Part shown: positions 32,480 through 46,144 of the stretch, one piece after another
How positions within the stretch are numbered: the first letter of the stretch is position 1
How the letters are laid out: each line of letters opens with the position of its first letter
Source of the DNA: Manduca sexta
Lineage: Eukaryota; Arthropoda; Insecta; Lepidoptera; Sphingidae
Reading direction: 5' to 3'
Assembly: GCF_014839805.1 (NCBI RefSeq)
Contig: NC_051129.1
Coordinates: 10,420,920-10,484,919, forward strand
DNA: 64,000 nt
Made by a program: the position numbers and the translations under genes
The notes under the pieces: model-generated
What the model saw: only the letters and a program-made list of their open reading frames with translations
The model's database searches: none
Told to the model about the DNA's origin: nothing

Positions 32480-34999
32480 ATTTATCTTCAGCATCTGGAA
32501 TTTATACCAACTACACATATTTGTGGTAGGCTAATTCAAACATTGTGAGGAATAGAAATATACTCGAGCCGTGCATACACTGGCTGCTCATCTCTTCATA
32601 TAGATCGTATCCTTATATATAAATTTTACAAACATTATTCAGAATAGTGCTTATACGGACGAGTTTAAACTAAGACAGATAGTATGGTAAGAGCAAAACC
32701 ATTTAGTAACAAATGCACAGAATAGATCGTCGAAGACTAATTCTAGCTCACTATGCATCGTGTAACCAGCGCAATATCAGGCATTATGAGACTAAATATG
32801 TAATGTCTCGAGATGAGCGCATTGTAATGCTATATAGAGCGTTGCACTTTAAAGGTCTATGAAGTCTTGTTGGAGTTGCTATTACAATCAATGTGATTTG
32901 ATTTTGTGTACTTATTAACATACAACCTTGTATAAAAAGGTAGATTGCTGATGGTAGGATATTTGTGTCCGCCCGGATAGCGTGTGTGGTGGCCGCTATC
33001 CGGGATCCTGCGAAATATGTCGCGTTCCGGAGTCAACCTGAGTATATTCGGTTCTAAATACGCCGACATAATTGTGTCGACTGGCAAGAGGAATTTATCT
33101 CGTCAGACACTCTATCTGGATCCAACGCCGTTAACAATAGTATAGTAGTGTCAGTCTGCCGTATTTGAATAAAAATATATATTAAAAGTGAATTGTTCAG
33201 AGTCGAGACATTAGCTAGCACTCATATTACATCACATCAGTGGGACACTTGTGCATAATAATACCCCTTACACAACTACAACAAGTTTTAATAGCAATAA
33301 ATAACATTAAATGTACAAACGTAACAAACATACATCACAATATTCGCCGCTGTTGTATTACCTTGTAATTTCCAATATCTTTAGGTCAAAAGCAGTTTCG
33401 GTACAATGCGACGCAGTTCGCTAATTAACAAACGACGCAGTGGTATATTTCCAACAGACTGCACGCTTTACGTATAACTCTCTATGTGTTGAAAACGTAT
33501 TTGTATACATTTGTGTATTTTGATTAAATCTAAATGAAATAAAGAACAGCCATGTCTTTTTTTAGCCAGGCGTACGTTATTCTAAGAAAATAAATTATAG
33601 CCATATTAAAATTTTTGAATTACCAAGTTCATATACCTCCCTATTTCATTGCTTGCTAAAGTTAACTGCACCTTTTGAAGCGCGACTTCGCTTATAGTCT
33701 AAATCTTTTTGCTATTTGATATAAAGAAACTATATTAAACAAATGTTATTCTTAGTTATAGTGTCATGAGAAAAATACTCATTTAACTAAACTAAAAGTT
33801 GATGTAACCTATATTTACGTCGGCTCTAAGTGTTGTAGTAACGACAGATTTTTGTTTGCACTGATGTCCACTAATCAATATTAAATGTGATTGTAGTATG
33901 CATTTATTATAGTAATATTAGCGACATGGTCTGCTGGCTTGTGATGAATGTATATCAAAAACATATTATATTGTTATTCATTCATTAATATTGCAACACG
34001 CGTTGCAGCGTAAAGATACGAACCACACATGTTTATTAATCACCAAAGCACTAAATAAGTAACCATTACTATAATTAAATCGATTGACACAACCATTTTG
34101 CTAAGGCAATAATCAAATTGATTGACAATAATGGATTAGTTGAACCACTACAGCGTGTGTGGCGACGGCAAGTGCTAATAATGTCGAGCGCACACGACCG
34201 ATTCTAATCTCGTCACCGACTTTCAAACATAAGTCATTTTATGCAATGACTCATAGTTCTTAGTCATTCACATTAGCGTGCTTGGTTGCATGTTCTATAC
34301 TTTAAAACTAGATATTGAGTTTGTCAGTTTCTGTATGCGTTTATGTATTGTTGATGTGAACTATATTTCGTAATAAATCGTAAACACGGTCGTCTGCGTT
34401 CACCGTAAGTTCGTTACGTGAGTCAATTCACTCAAATGACATTTGCCAGTCACAATAATGACATAACGAATGTTTCCTTTGTGCAGCGGTTCTTGATTGC
34501 TTTTACGATAATTTCATAATTTGATTCAGAATAATCGATGTGATGTTACTTAAAGATGTTATCTTGTTAGTGTCGTGGAATTTGTTAACTAAATAAATCA
34601 TATTATTGAACTATATTAGTAGCAGAGCTCCCATTATTAAATTTGTGGCTGATTGTGTAACGAACACCGCACGTAAGCACAGGGGTATTGACAGTTTTGT
34701 TCTGATTTTAAGGACATTATAGTTAAACTTATTATTATTATTATTACTCATACTCCTAACTAACTCATTGCATTAATGTGTTAGGTAATAAAAGGTTCGT
34801 GTGACAGAAGTGATACTAAGTGAGTGAGGTGTAAAACGTTTTGCTTGTTTCGTCTTTTAATACTATTGATAGATAGACTGTGGTCAACAATTACCTTTGA
34901 TAGTGTTAATTACCTTTTCATTAAAACTCGACTAAGTTTTACAGTTTCAACAATAAAAATGTGATTATATCATATTTGTTTATGAAGAATTGATTTCCC
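32480..34999. other. AT-rich stretch, no gene seen
   Basis: A 76-codon reverse frame at 32857-33087 lies in a GC-richer patch around 32970-33030, where GGATAGCG and CGCTATCCGG form a short inverted repeat. It has no recognisable domain. A short (ATT)n run is at 34730-34746. Confidence 0.45.
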
Positions 35000-35030
35000 T
35001 AACTTCCACCATTTCGAAGTCGGTTAAAAG
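35000..35030 (-). repeat. short inverted remnant of the TTAACCGACTT-type repeat
   Basis: On the minus strand this reads CTTTTAACCGACTTCGAAAT followed by GGTGGAAG, matching the start of the family seen at 24792-25184. Only about 30 bp are recognisable. Confidence 0.5.
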
Positions 35031-36884
35031 TACACACCTACATAAATTGCGGACTGAAAGTATAACAAGTTCAGCAAACAAAGCACCGTTCAGTAATGTT
35101 CAGTTATTGGAGCTAGACGGTTCCAGGAATGTCTCAATTAGAAAGAGTGTTCAGCTGACATCATTATTGGAACATTCGGTGATAACTCAGCGAGTATATG
35201 AGCCAAAGTAAACTTAGGCCTAATTGATGTGATGACATCTTACTTAGGATATGTGCTGTATAGCTCCCATGATCGACCTACGGAACGGCTAAATAATAAA
35301 TTATGTATTTTAAGATCAAAGACTGTTAATTAGGTTCAGAATTCATGTCATATTTATAAAAACAAATGGTCGCCGAGTGGTCAAAAATCGATCGCATTGT
35401 ATTAATTTTCTTTAGGGATTTTACATTATGAAGATTCTGCTGCATTATTTCTCTATGTGAACTTTAATTATAGCAAATCAAAAACATTAGGTATAAAGGA
35501 TTTTCTTCACATAAGGAAAAACTTTGTACACAAAAATTGGTGCAACTTTTTATACACGTATATAAATATATAGTTTATTAAAATAACAAAAATACTTGAC
35601 GAATTATATATAATAATTATATAGATGGTTGAAACTCTCTAAGCAATTATTTGGTCCCGTCAATTAATACTTAAAAATCTCGCACTCTTTACATAACTGT
35701 AGGGCGTAATTACGCATCGTACTATTACGCAGTGTTGACACATGTAGACGGGCAGGTACGTGCAATCCACTCACAGCCAATTACACCAATTGCGTGGGAT
35801 ATTTGACGGGACAATTTGACACCATGCCCGAAGCGTGTGACGGGTATAGGCGACAGCTCGCACGACGGCTATCGATTGGCCCTTGACTTCTTGAATTATA
35901 GAATGTCCGGGACAACCTCGAATTAACCATTCACACGTTAGGAGCTATGAGTTTAACGATAAATAAATTAATGCGTCATATATTTTATTGATTTTAATTA
36001 TTTACATAGACATGTGACATATTTTGCAATGACTTTTATAAAAGTAACTACAAATGAATTATGTCAACATAAAATGTAGCTAAACTCGTTCAATCTCACA
36101 AAAGCTAATAAAAATATAAAACAAATTTGTAGCTGCAGGCACATTATTTTCACAAATACAAATAAATTGATTCTAGGAAATACAATAACTAAAACGGGAC
36201 GCGTTATGAATTTTGCACCGGATTAGTCAGTTTTAAACATCAAACACATGCGGTGGGCTTTAAATGTTATAAATTTATTGTTTTGACTGATTTTTATTTG
36301 AATTAACCAACTAGAAACTGAAGGGATTTATTTTGTTCACTCATTTAAAAATGCAAATTTAAATAACAAAGCCAAGCAACTTCATTCGGCGAAATTAAAT
36401 GTGAAAAAAAAATACGCTTAGCTCCAAGCGGCTATATTAAATGGAATCATTCCATTATTTTTCTTATTTCTATAATATTATTTTTAAAAAGTAGTTATAT
36501 TACAATCACAAAATAAAGCCGTCAAAAGTCACACACTCATCATCGCACAAATTAAGAGCGACACGAAAAAGACGTGTCGTGTTTAAATGTCACCTCATCA
36601 CGCGACGCAACCGCAAGAGTTATTAAGCCCATTTACCAAATGATATTTATTCGATTTCAACTAACAAGTACAGTCAGCAAAAACAATAGTCTGGCCGCCT
36701 TTCCAATTAACAACGTGGAACGTGCACGGTCAGCGAAAAAACCCAGACGCGTCAGTCGGTTGACTTTTCTAATTCATACCACAACATTTATCATGCTGAC
36801 ATTGTGGTACGGATGATATTACTTGAGACCATGTTGAAGCTTTTAAAGAAATGTATACAGAATAAAATTGAATTTTGCATGAAA
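35031..36884. other. AT-rich stretch, no gene seen
   Basis: A 73-codon forward frame overlaps 34990-35211 and an 80-codon forward frame lies at 36574-36816, neither with a recognisable domain. A GC-richer patch at 35740-35880 holds GACGGG motifs. No transposon recognised. Confidence 0.4.
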
Positions 36885-37062
36885 GGTATAGTGATATTGC
36901 ATTTAGTGCTCAGTATCGGGAATTTGTGCCCGTTATAGCGATAGGCTTGCCCTCCGTCATATCATGGAAAGGAATACACAGGCGGTGGGTAACCTGGTTG
37001 TACATCTGTCTACCCCTTCGGAGATAAAGGCGTGTGTGTATGTTTGTTTTTGAACTTGATAT
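36885..37062 (+). repeat. lepidopteran SINE-like dispersed repeat (CCCCTTCGGAGATAAAGG type)
   Basis: The order CAGTATCGGGAATTTGTGCC, AGGCTTGCCCTCCGTCATAT, CATGGAAAGGAATACAC, TGTACATCTGTCTACCCC and TTCGGAGATAAAGGCGTG matches a widespread lepidopteran repeat recognised from memory, usually ending CCCTTCGGGGATAAAAGGCGTGA. A second, diverged piece of the same end appears inverted at 62878-62915. Class probably SINE. Confidence 0.65.
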
Positions 37063-38099
37063 CCTTAGTCTATGTCTAAATCTGTCTAAGACCTATTTGG
37101 TCCAGTGTTCGTACAATGGGCGAAAATCGACCGTTAAATTTAATACATATTATACATAATTCTTTTTCCTGCCCTTCTGTATTTTAACTTTAATCATGTC
37201 AAATCTCGCTTCACTCAGCGGACAATGTGCTTAAAAAGGAGTACATTACATAATTATGTAAAAATATGAGCTTCCTGCACGTCTCCACATAAACTTTAAC
37301 TGCGTCTAATTTCATACTCCTTCATCGGCGTAATTTTCATAAAAATAAATACAAGGTTTTTGCATTACGTATAAAGATATAGATAAGATAGATCTTGTAT
37401 TTAAAGTTTGAATAAAAAAGAAATCCTAGAAATGATCTATGGACAACTGATGTATTGTTGAATCAAGGCTGCTGCCAAAACCCAACAAACACTTCACTTC
37501 CCCTCCATTCGTCAAAGAACAACAAAGACACCACGATTCTGTGATGATTGTCGATCTTTATGCCGCATACATAAATAAATCTACCAAAAACGTGTTCAAT
37601 TGCATGTTTACTTTTAATTTCTACAGAACACCACAACAAAAAAAATCAAAGTGAAAAAAAAGAATCGCAAACTCATTTCAAAGTAACCGGCGGTCTTTCT
37701 GGATGTCAAATTGAAATTTCTCTGCGTAAAACATAAACGCTTACAATAAACAAAGCGAAATCTTAATAAGATGAAAAAACTTACGATTGTACGTAGCTCG
37801 GAGGAATGCTAGAAAAAAATAAATACAAGCAGGTCAAACGAAGACGACTGAAATGACGCTTTTTCTTAAACGAAAAGCAACGACAAAGTATTTTCCAACT
37901 TTTAACACTACCCTCGCTTTTGTCGTGGTATCAGCTTGATTCAGATCTTGACAAGTACGTTAATTTTGAACATTTCGTGGTGATATTAATATCAGGGAAT
38001 AATAATGAAATATGTATTTAATAAAACAATAATTCGAAAAGGCTTTCACTGTATGATTGTTACATAAACGCAGTAACTGCAGAACATTTATGATACTAT
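37063..38099. other. AT-rich stretch, no gene seen
   Basis: A-rich runs near 37635-37665. No open frame with a recognisable domain and no repeat recognised. Confidence 0.45.
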
Positions 38100-38283
38100 A
38101 TGCACCCAATGGCAAACATAGCGTGGGACGCCCTCTGGTCAGATGGGGGGACGACATACACAAGAGGATCGGAAGCGACTGGATGCATAAAGCAGCAGAC
38201 CGGGCTCTGTGACGTATCTTGGGAGAGGCCTATGTCCAGGTGTGGACTGCAACGGGCTGATGATAATGATGATGCACCCAATG
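38100..38283. repeat. 12-bp target-site duplication around the RTE insertion
   Basis: ATGCACCCAATG occurs at 38100-38111 and again at 38272-38283, exactly flanking the RTE fragment. The next outer bases differ (T versus G on the left side, G on each right side of the copies is part of different sequence), so the duplication is 12 bp. Target-primed reverse transcription generates such duplications. Confidence 0.9.
38112..38271 (+). mobile_element. 5'-truncated RTE-clade retrotransposon insertion
   Basis: The insertion encodes the extreme C terminus of an RTE pol: after W-S-D, the plus strand reads DIHKRIGSDWMHKAADRAL, then an in-frame TGA where the family usually has Trp, then RILGEAYVQVWTATG and two TGA codons that merge into the TGATAATGATGATG tail. 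There is also a frameshift near 38148 in a G run. The fragment is only 160 bp, is bounded by a perfect 12-bp duplication, and could never have been mobile by itself. The open frames of 98 and 70 codons crossing the region are not genes. Confidence 0.92.
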
Positions 38284-41200
38284 AGTTCGGCTCCGAACTA
38301 ATCAGTCGTTGAGATTCCCTAGAACGTAGATATTTGTATTCCCATCCCTTTAACTCGACATAAAACTTATGCAGCTGTAGCTTCATGTTCATAATAAACC
38401 CTATTACAACGGAAACATTTACAGCAAGTTTATAATTTTGTAGAAACTATAGTATTAACAAAACTTCTTATTATGCGCGGAATTGATTTTCATTTGATTT
38501 ATACATACAAACAAAAATAGTTTTTACAAATAACATCAAAGTAATTATAAGTAATTTTTAATTAAATGTTTGAAAACGAATGGAATTAATGTTCATTTAT
38601 TAAAATTATAAATAATGTTACATTATCCTATTTATTTTGCTTTAAAAAAAGATATTTTCCGAAGTACAGAGTCAAGTGTTTATTGTCTTGAATCCAAGTC
38701 GTTCGGTTCCTATTACTGATATAATATTAAATACTACTTATGCGATTTTCTACTAGTCTTATAAAAATGTTTGAACGTATTCAAATAAAACTCACACAAA
38801 AAACATAAACTTACGCTACTTTTTTTTCAAGAGGAATAAAATCCTTCTTCGTTATACTTGGATAATGCTGTAATTAATTAATTAATTAAATGTTATTAAC
38901 ATGTCAGCGTATACATGGTACATATCATATAACATCTCTGGATTCGGAATGTATATTTGGTCAGCACAAAAAATATAAAAATGCGCAAAAAAAATAATTT
39001 ACGGGTGCAGCATTGTAGGTTATAACTCACGTATACTCCTGACAGGTGTCAAATTAATTTGACACAGTGGTGCGCGTATTATTTACGTTTGGGATACGGC
39101 TTGTAAAATGTAAGAATTTATGTCATCGGGCCGCAGGTCGACGACGAGCCCATCCATCTTGCATCACATCGTATAAATCACATATAAAATATTGCGTACA
39201 CTCGATATAGCGCTCCAGCTGCTGATATAAGTAATGTATTTTTAAATGCCACTGAAAAACAATGCGATATGATTTATCATATTAATATTGCGACACATAT
39301 TCTAAATATTATTTATTTTGTTTAGTTCAGAAAAACGAATTCAATAAAAACATACTTGAAAATGTACTATTATATAGTATAACATATAAATAGCTTCTCC
39401 TTTTTAAATATTTGTGGTTTTTTTCTTTGTATAGAACCAAAAACTGATCCGGTGGTAATGTTATTATAAAATGTTCGGTATTTTTATTCCCTTCTAAATG
39501 ATTTCACCATAAAACCAACACACGGTTTCAACTTAATCAACCGTATATAAACAATTCAAAAAATATTCACGCATAGTTGTTTTCGCACACAGAAACTGCG
39601 CTGCGATAAAAATGCTTTAATCCCAATAGAAAGCCTTCAAATCCCTTCCGATCCCCGAAAAAAAACAACCTTTGTGTGTTAAATATTAAAAGCAACGTAT
39701 CAAACTGAGTGCAATTTATGAAAGCAACATGGATACGGAGCGACGCGGCGCCTCACGCAGCGTGTGCACATCACTGTTTTGTTATTCCATTATAATTTCC
39801 ATATAATACGTTACAAAGGTGTAAAACACTTGGCTGATCAGCTGCGCGTGCTCCACGTATGATCAACCGCGATGAGTAACGAACTCATAGCGCCATAGTG
39901 ACTATTGAAATAATCTCGATGGCTGGTCTCAACTTATCTATTGGTTATGTTTTAATTATGACGATAAAATAGATAATAACTAGCAGAAAGATAAACAGTT
40001 TAAATATCGAACCACCAATAGAACAAAAAAGCAATAATGTATAGTTTGGCGGGTATTTAAATAAATTTCTCGTATGATCCAGTTTTCTATTAACCAAAGT
40101 ATACTCGACATGAAACATTATCGAAGACCCTTAATAATGCGAGAAAAGGTGAGCTCTCCACTGCATTGTAGATTAATAATGTATATAAATGGAAAAGGTG
40201 TACACCAAGCATCCCTTATATCGGCGAAACGTTGATATTAAAAGTAAACAATGCTCGCGGCATTTCAGTTTCACATTTATAAAAGCCAGATTCTATCTAT
40301 AAAGTTGATGAAAGTAAAGTGAACGCTCCGAAAATCACTTTCGCTATAAATATAAAAACAATATTATGTTAACTATTTTAGGTCGAGTATAATGTTGTGA
40401 TTTTAGGTACCGGGCACGTCATCGGAGATAGGGGTTTTCATCACAAAATAAATGAACTACTAGAACCTTGCACATTGGTCATTTAAATTATAATGTTAAT
40501 AGTAAACATTTCTATTCCATTGTAACTAATCGTCTGCATGAAGTTAGAGATGAATAATTAAACAAACACCCGAAAGAACACAAAGAAAAACGACAAAATA
40601 CAAAGGCGATTAAAGCTCTTAACACTATACGCATAACCATCTCTTTATTTATCTACCCTCTACGCTCGCTTGTGGTCGTTTTAAACTACGATGCAAACGT
40701 CTACGAGAACTTCTGAGATATATTTCATAAACAAATGTATCGTAAAAGTTTATCATGTTGATACAAACATCGACCTCGCGGGATCTCGCACAATAATAAA
40801 GTAATACGAATGATATATTTGATATTATTAAAACTTGCATAAGTTATTAAAGAAACACTCGGGGGAGACATGCGTCATGTTACATCGCAAATAAATTATA
40901 TATTGTGAAGTAAATTAGTTTTGACCTGCGCTTAATAAGGTGAAAATGTGAATTTCATATATTGTAACTTGAGAAATAAGAATGAGTAAGACGTTACGGT
41001 ATTATTCGGTATATTATCTGTAATATCATTTGGTAGAAGAAAATTCAAAGGTTTCAGTATGAAAAAGATTACATGCGATATCGTAGTACTTTGCAAATCA
41101 TCGTATGAAATTACAAATAATTATATTGCGATAGTAATATATTTTCAAGCAAAAATCTCATTTTTTTCATATTCGAGTTTGACAACCCAGTGTGAGGTAT

Positions 41201-44200
41201 TTTCATATCACACATACAACTATATAATTCCATATCATAATCCAGCTTTTAGTACATCTACAAATTACGAATGACCTCAAAAAACTAGACAATATCCTAT
41301 GCCCTATTTACACATACACACTCATACGTATGAATGACGAGCTTGAACGCTGACGGCCAGAGGCCAACAACAGATCAGCGTCATCCACCTCGCAGCGGTG
41401 GTGACATAAATCCGAGGTGCCGCTGCCGACGGAAATAGAGAATATCCGACCATCTATATGACTGTTTGTCACCGTGATGGCACTACCGCGTTAGGTTTTG
41501 GCCCCAGTGGGCCGTTGCGTCGAGAGTATGTCATTTTACATTAAATCTGACATCTCTGGACCCGCTCGTATATTATATATGAATTTTCCTAAGAGCTCGA
41601 TTCTGTCACCACCCGGTCTCGGTAAAATGCATTTATTAGTAAATAAGTAAAATAGTGTATACTTATTACTAACATATGAAATGACACGTTTTTTTCATTC
41701 ACAGTTGGAGTATAATTTTTACATCGTCTAAAAACACAGGAAAGCATTTTATTTATAAAAATATAAAAACTTGGTAAGCCGATTAGCCGCAACAGTGGTT
41801 GGAGGTTGACTAAGTGAATGTCGGGCAGCATTGAGCTCGGACATCGTATCTATGTAATAAAAACATCTTAGGTCGCAGCACTTCCTGTGTTCAAAGCTTT
41901 ATTCCCCAATCAACACCTGTATCACGATCGCTAATGTTATTAGCACGATTCAAACTATCCAGGATTGATTTGTCCCCAAACTAAGGCCAGTAATTAGATT
42001 AAACAGGACAACGGCGCGGCATCCGCCTAATAACATAAATTAGGAGGCTCTCTGGTACCGCTAACTCCGGAATTCGGATAAAGATAGTTCCCTAAAATAG
42101 GTATCGAAATTAAATTACTCATGAATTGACGATATTTCATTATTCTCATCAAAATACTTGATAAAGCTTATAAGCTACAAAAACATCGTGACAATAAAGG
42201 CCCAAGATTAATAGTATTTACAAGGAATTCAGTGAGAATACTTCAGCTTGTTACCGAAAGAAACTAATAGTGAAATATTATACACTCCAACAACATAAAA
42301 CTCGCAAGATATATAAATAACAATAATCACGGCATCATTCGCAACGAAACCGCAGAAACATCTATAATTTAATTTGCCGCTTAATTACTTTTCACCACAA
42401 CATTTATGATGGGAGTTAAAACTCGTTACTCGACTGAGAAACTGCTCTTATTAAACAATCCTCAGTCTAGAATCAGAGTCTGACAACGACAGCACGGAAT
42501 TAGACTCACGCGTTCTGCTGTTAATAAATTCTTACTTATTCCACACCTACATTTTGTTTATTTAATAAACGTAGAGGTACTGCGAAAACCATTTTCGTAC
42601 GTTAAAACAGGAGACAAATACATGCAGACGAAACTGTGAGAGATAGTTTTCTTCCTGGAGTACAACATACATTCTAGTTTAATAAGATCTAGAGTACGAA
42701 GTCTTCGTATTTAACAGCATTGTTTGATGTACGGGGAGTGCATCGGAACTCATAAGTACTAGTTATATTATTACCAGTGAATGGCTGTTGTTACACTAAG
42801 ACTTATGTATATAAAATTATGTTAATATTTAAGAGTATTAAAAGCAAATCCAGTCCACATTACCCAACCTTTAGCTCCATCCATAACAAAAGCGTATAAC
42901 AAATCAGCGAGGAGATACGCGCGGCCAAAGAAAGGTGCTCTGCAACGGACGCGGCGGCCGACGCGATGATATGATTAGCCGGGCCGCTGTCGCGCGCGGT
43001 TCATTAATCAACACGTGATTTATTATCAACTGGGCGTGTTACTATTGTCTATAGAACCGGGGACCAGTCAGTGAAAAACCGTGTGGTCAAACCGGCGAGT
43101 AAACGTTACGAGGTTAAAATAACGAACAAAAACGCAGTTACGTTTCATTGTTTAACTATTTTGATGTATAATGTAAGCCGCGTTCTCGTAAAGAAGATCT
43201 AAGTAAAGGACTATGCCAATATATTATTAAAAGTAAACTACGATTAAACAGAAACGTAATATTTTATGCCATAACGGCGTCATTAAAGAATTTTGTGCAG
43301 CCACACGTATGCAAATCATGGCAAAAATTTCGTAACACATTTATTACAAAATTGAATATTAAACAGCAAAACAAAATTGGTAATAACGAATATAGTTAAG
43401 TGTTTATGCAAACGACTGAATTACCGCACGCCGCTGTAATTTATGAACAAAATATTACAACCGCCCGCCTGCTCTCCTGTTTAATAAACTCGCGCGGTTT
43501 TCAAAATGTTTAAGTGCTGCAAGTTAAACTGTACATGTGACCCATTAGACTTTATTGTATAAATAAATGTTCATATATTAAAACTAGCATATGAACGGGA
43601 ACGCCGCAGAATTCTCTAGGTATGCTTGAAACTACAAACTCAAGTTTGAATTCATTGACAACCGCAATTCATTTTTATTAGAAAAAAATTATATTGGCGT
43701 CCGTGATCAATTGGTAAATTTAAATTTTAAATGTTGCTACTGTTTACAAGCAAGTAGGTTGCTAACTCACGCAATCTCGACAAAAAATCACTTTTAAAAT
43801 ACGTATAAGAATCATCTCCACCGGAATTCATTAAACGATTAAGGTGCAGGCAATCGTTAATCGCCATAAAACAAGCATTCACAACAAACAAATGTAAAGC
43901 CAAGCGTCTTGGTAGCGCGCGCTATGTTTTGCGGCCGCCGCGACCGCACAGTTGGTCTGACACCGTCAGTCCGGGCACGCCCATTCCTAATAAAGTTTTT
44001 GCCAGGCTCTGCCCGATGAATGCTCTTGTTTACTGTTTATTCTGTTTGTGGAGCAGTTAAGATAAGCTTTGATATTATATTATGTGTGGAGTAATCTCGT
44101 TTAATTAGCTGCCGATGTATTGTGCTTAAGTGGCGAGTAAACAATTCATTTTTGAAACACTGGTTCGAGTTGCCACATACTGTTATTGTTTGTTTTAAAA

Positions 44201-46010
44201 CATACGAGCAAGGTGCTCATTTAATGGTGAGTGATCACAATCACCCTTCAGCAATTCAATTCCACACATAAAAACATTACATAGTGCGTTGCCGATCTTT
44301 AATGAAATTAATGGTTATTTATTTACGGTACAAAATTAATCTTTAGTAAAAGTATGAATATAACTTTATAATAAGGAATATTTGGTAATTCTATTTCGAA
44401 ATATTGTAAACATAAACCAAAAATCAACTTCACTATAAACTTAAAATATATATTAAACATAAAACATGTTTCCGATTAATATTCCACAAATATATACAGA
44501 CGTTTAATCTCATAAATGGAAGGTCGAATATTCCATCCCGATGTATAATAAATGTATTAGGTACGTAAGCACTGTTCTATTTACCTTTCACTTGATCTGG
44601 TCCGGTGTAAATCGATCGTAAAACAGATTAGAGGGTTTGACGAAGGCCGCTTTACATAGCAAATACGCGTCAAAAATTAATTAAGTCCGTCAAGGGTTAA
44701 ACGTGTGTAGGTGTGCCTTTGGGCTGTCCACATTACACACCTCGGCGTTGGACACGAGCGGGAGACAGCCTCCGCTAATCGCATTAGGTATGTTTAAAAA
44801 GTGTTCTCTTAAATAAAGTTGACTCGAAATAACATAAAAACAAATCATAATCGGCTTTACGTTTCACTTAGTTCTAGATAAAGTAATTGATGTGCTTAAA
44901 TGTGTTTTAGGGGTATAATTCATTGTAAAATATTCGCAAAGTCTATACCACTAAAATCACCTTTTTAACACTATATCCTATGTATCAAAAACTTACCTTA
45001 GATTTTCCTATGTTTATTAACAACTATTGTTTCAATTTCGCACCTTATTTAATATATTTGCATGCTGTACTCAATCTTTATACACATTCAAATTCAAAAT
45101 AATGCATTATTACCACGTCGAGCTGAATAATATAACATAATAATAATTAATTAATACACAACGTACATCAAGATACGAGTAGAGAGGCAAACAATAATTT
45201 GATACACCGATAACATACAAACATAATATGCAATATCCTGTTCACGCGGACCTTTTCTGTTATTTTCCGTTATATATTTTTATTAAACAAACCGTTTGCA
45301 CATAGCCTTAAATCAGATATTCCGTCGAATCGACTCGTCCGTGTAAAATGTACCGGTCGACATTTTAATTGGATATTTTTAATCATTTCAAAATTGAGTA
45401 CCACCCAGTACTTGGAACAGATTAATTAATTAAATGTCTTTTTCACATTTAGACATAAAAACGAATTGGATATGTCCCTTGGAAAAAAAATAATGAAATC
45501 CATTAAAAATACACAACACGACGGAAGAACTGGCGACGAATTTCACATCTATTAAATAAATTTATTTCATGGAGCTACGTGAGTGAATTTTTGTACAAAA
45601 TTAACTTTCGCGACAAGTTCTCCGGCGCCGAGATTAAGAATTAATAAGTAATTTTAAGACCAGGAAATACTTTAGATCCGCGTAGACGATGTCACTGAGG
45701 CGTTTTAATGCCACATTCTCCTAGAGGTCACCACCCGCCGACATTAATGCTATTAAATTTATCATGCTTTGTACAGAGAAGCAGTAAGACTATTGCAGGT
45801 ATGAATTATATTAAATTCTTTATGAAGACAAAACAATAATATTTTCTCTTGAAATATTTCCAATTGTTTTCCTGGAGCTTGAAAGTCATACATTATTTAA
45901 TTTCTCAATAGTTTCCGTGCACCGGCAAACCGGGTAAGTACAGATTACAAATTCAATAACCACAAAGGGATACAATGCTTGTGTTCACCAATGTTTATTC
46001 TATTCTACTA
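38284..46010. other. long AT-rich stretch, no gene seen
   Basis: Open frames of 60-80 codons (40649-40840, 41059-41274, 41589-41831) lack recognisable domains. An (AATT)n run lies at 38872-38888. GC-rich patches at 41340-41430, 42910-43000 and 43905-43985 interrupt the AT-rich background; the one at 42910 is followed by TTAATCA and GATTTATTATC motifs. No splice-flanked exon, RNA gene or clear transposon was recognised in 7.7 kb, which is long for this window. Confidence 0.45.
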
Positions 46011-46144
46011 AAGAGCAACACTGGAGCTCCTAGCCCGTTCTTCACCGATGGAATCTGCTTTAAGAACTGGCTGGAAAGCAAACATTTACAGAGTCTAAAT
46101 ACATGATGTATAACATTTTATGGGTTGGAATAATTTATTTTATT
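46011..46144 (+). mobile_element. non-LTR 3' end, copy 2, opposite orientation and diverged
   Basis: On the plus strand this reads AAGAGCAACACTGGAGCTCC, CCCGTTCTTCACC, AGAACTGGCTGGAAAG, ACAGAGTCTAAATACATGAT, GTATAACATTTTATGGGTT and AATAATTTATTTTATTTTA. The order of blocks is that of the reverse complement of 7696-7845, but with many substitutions, so this is an older insertion. The terminal tail has decayed to ATTTT units. Confidence 0.7.
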
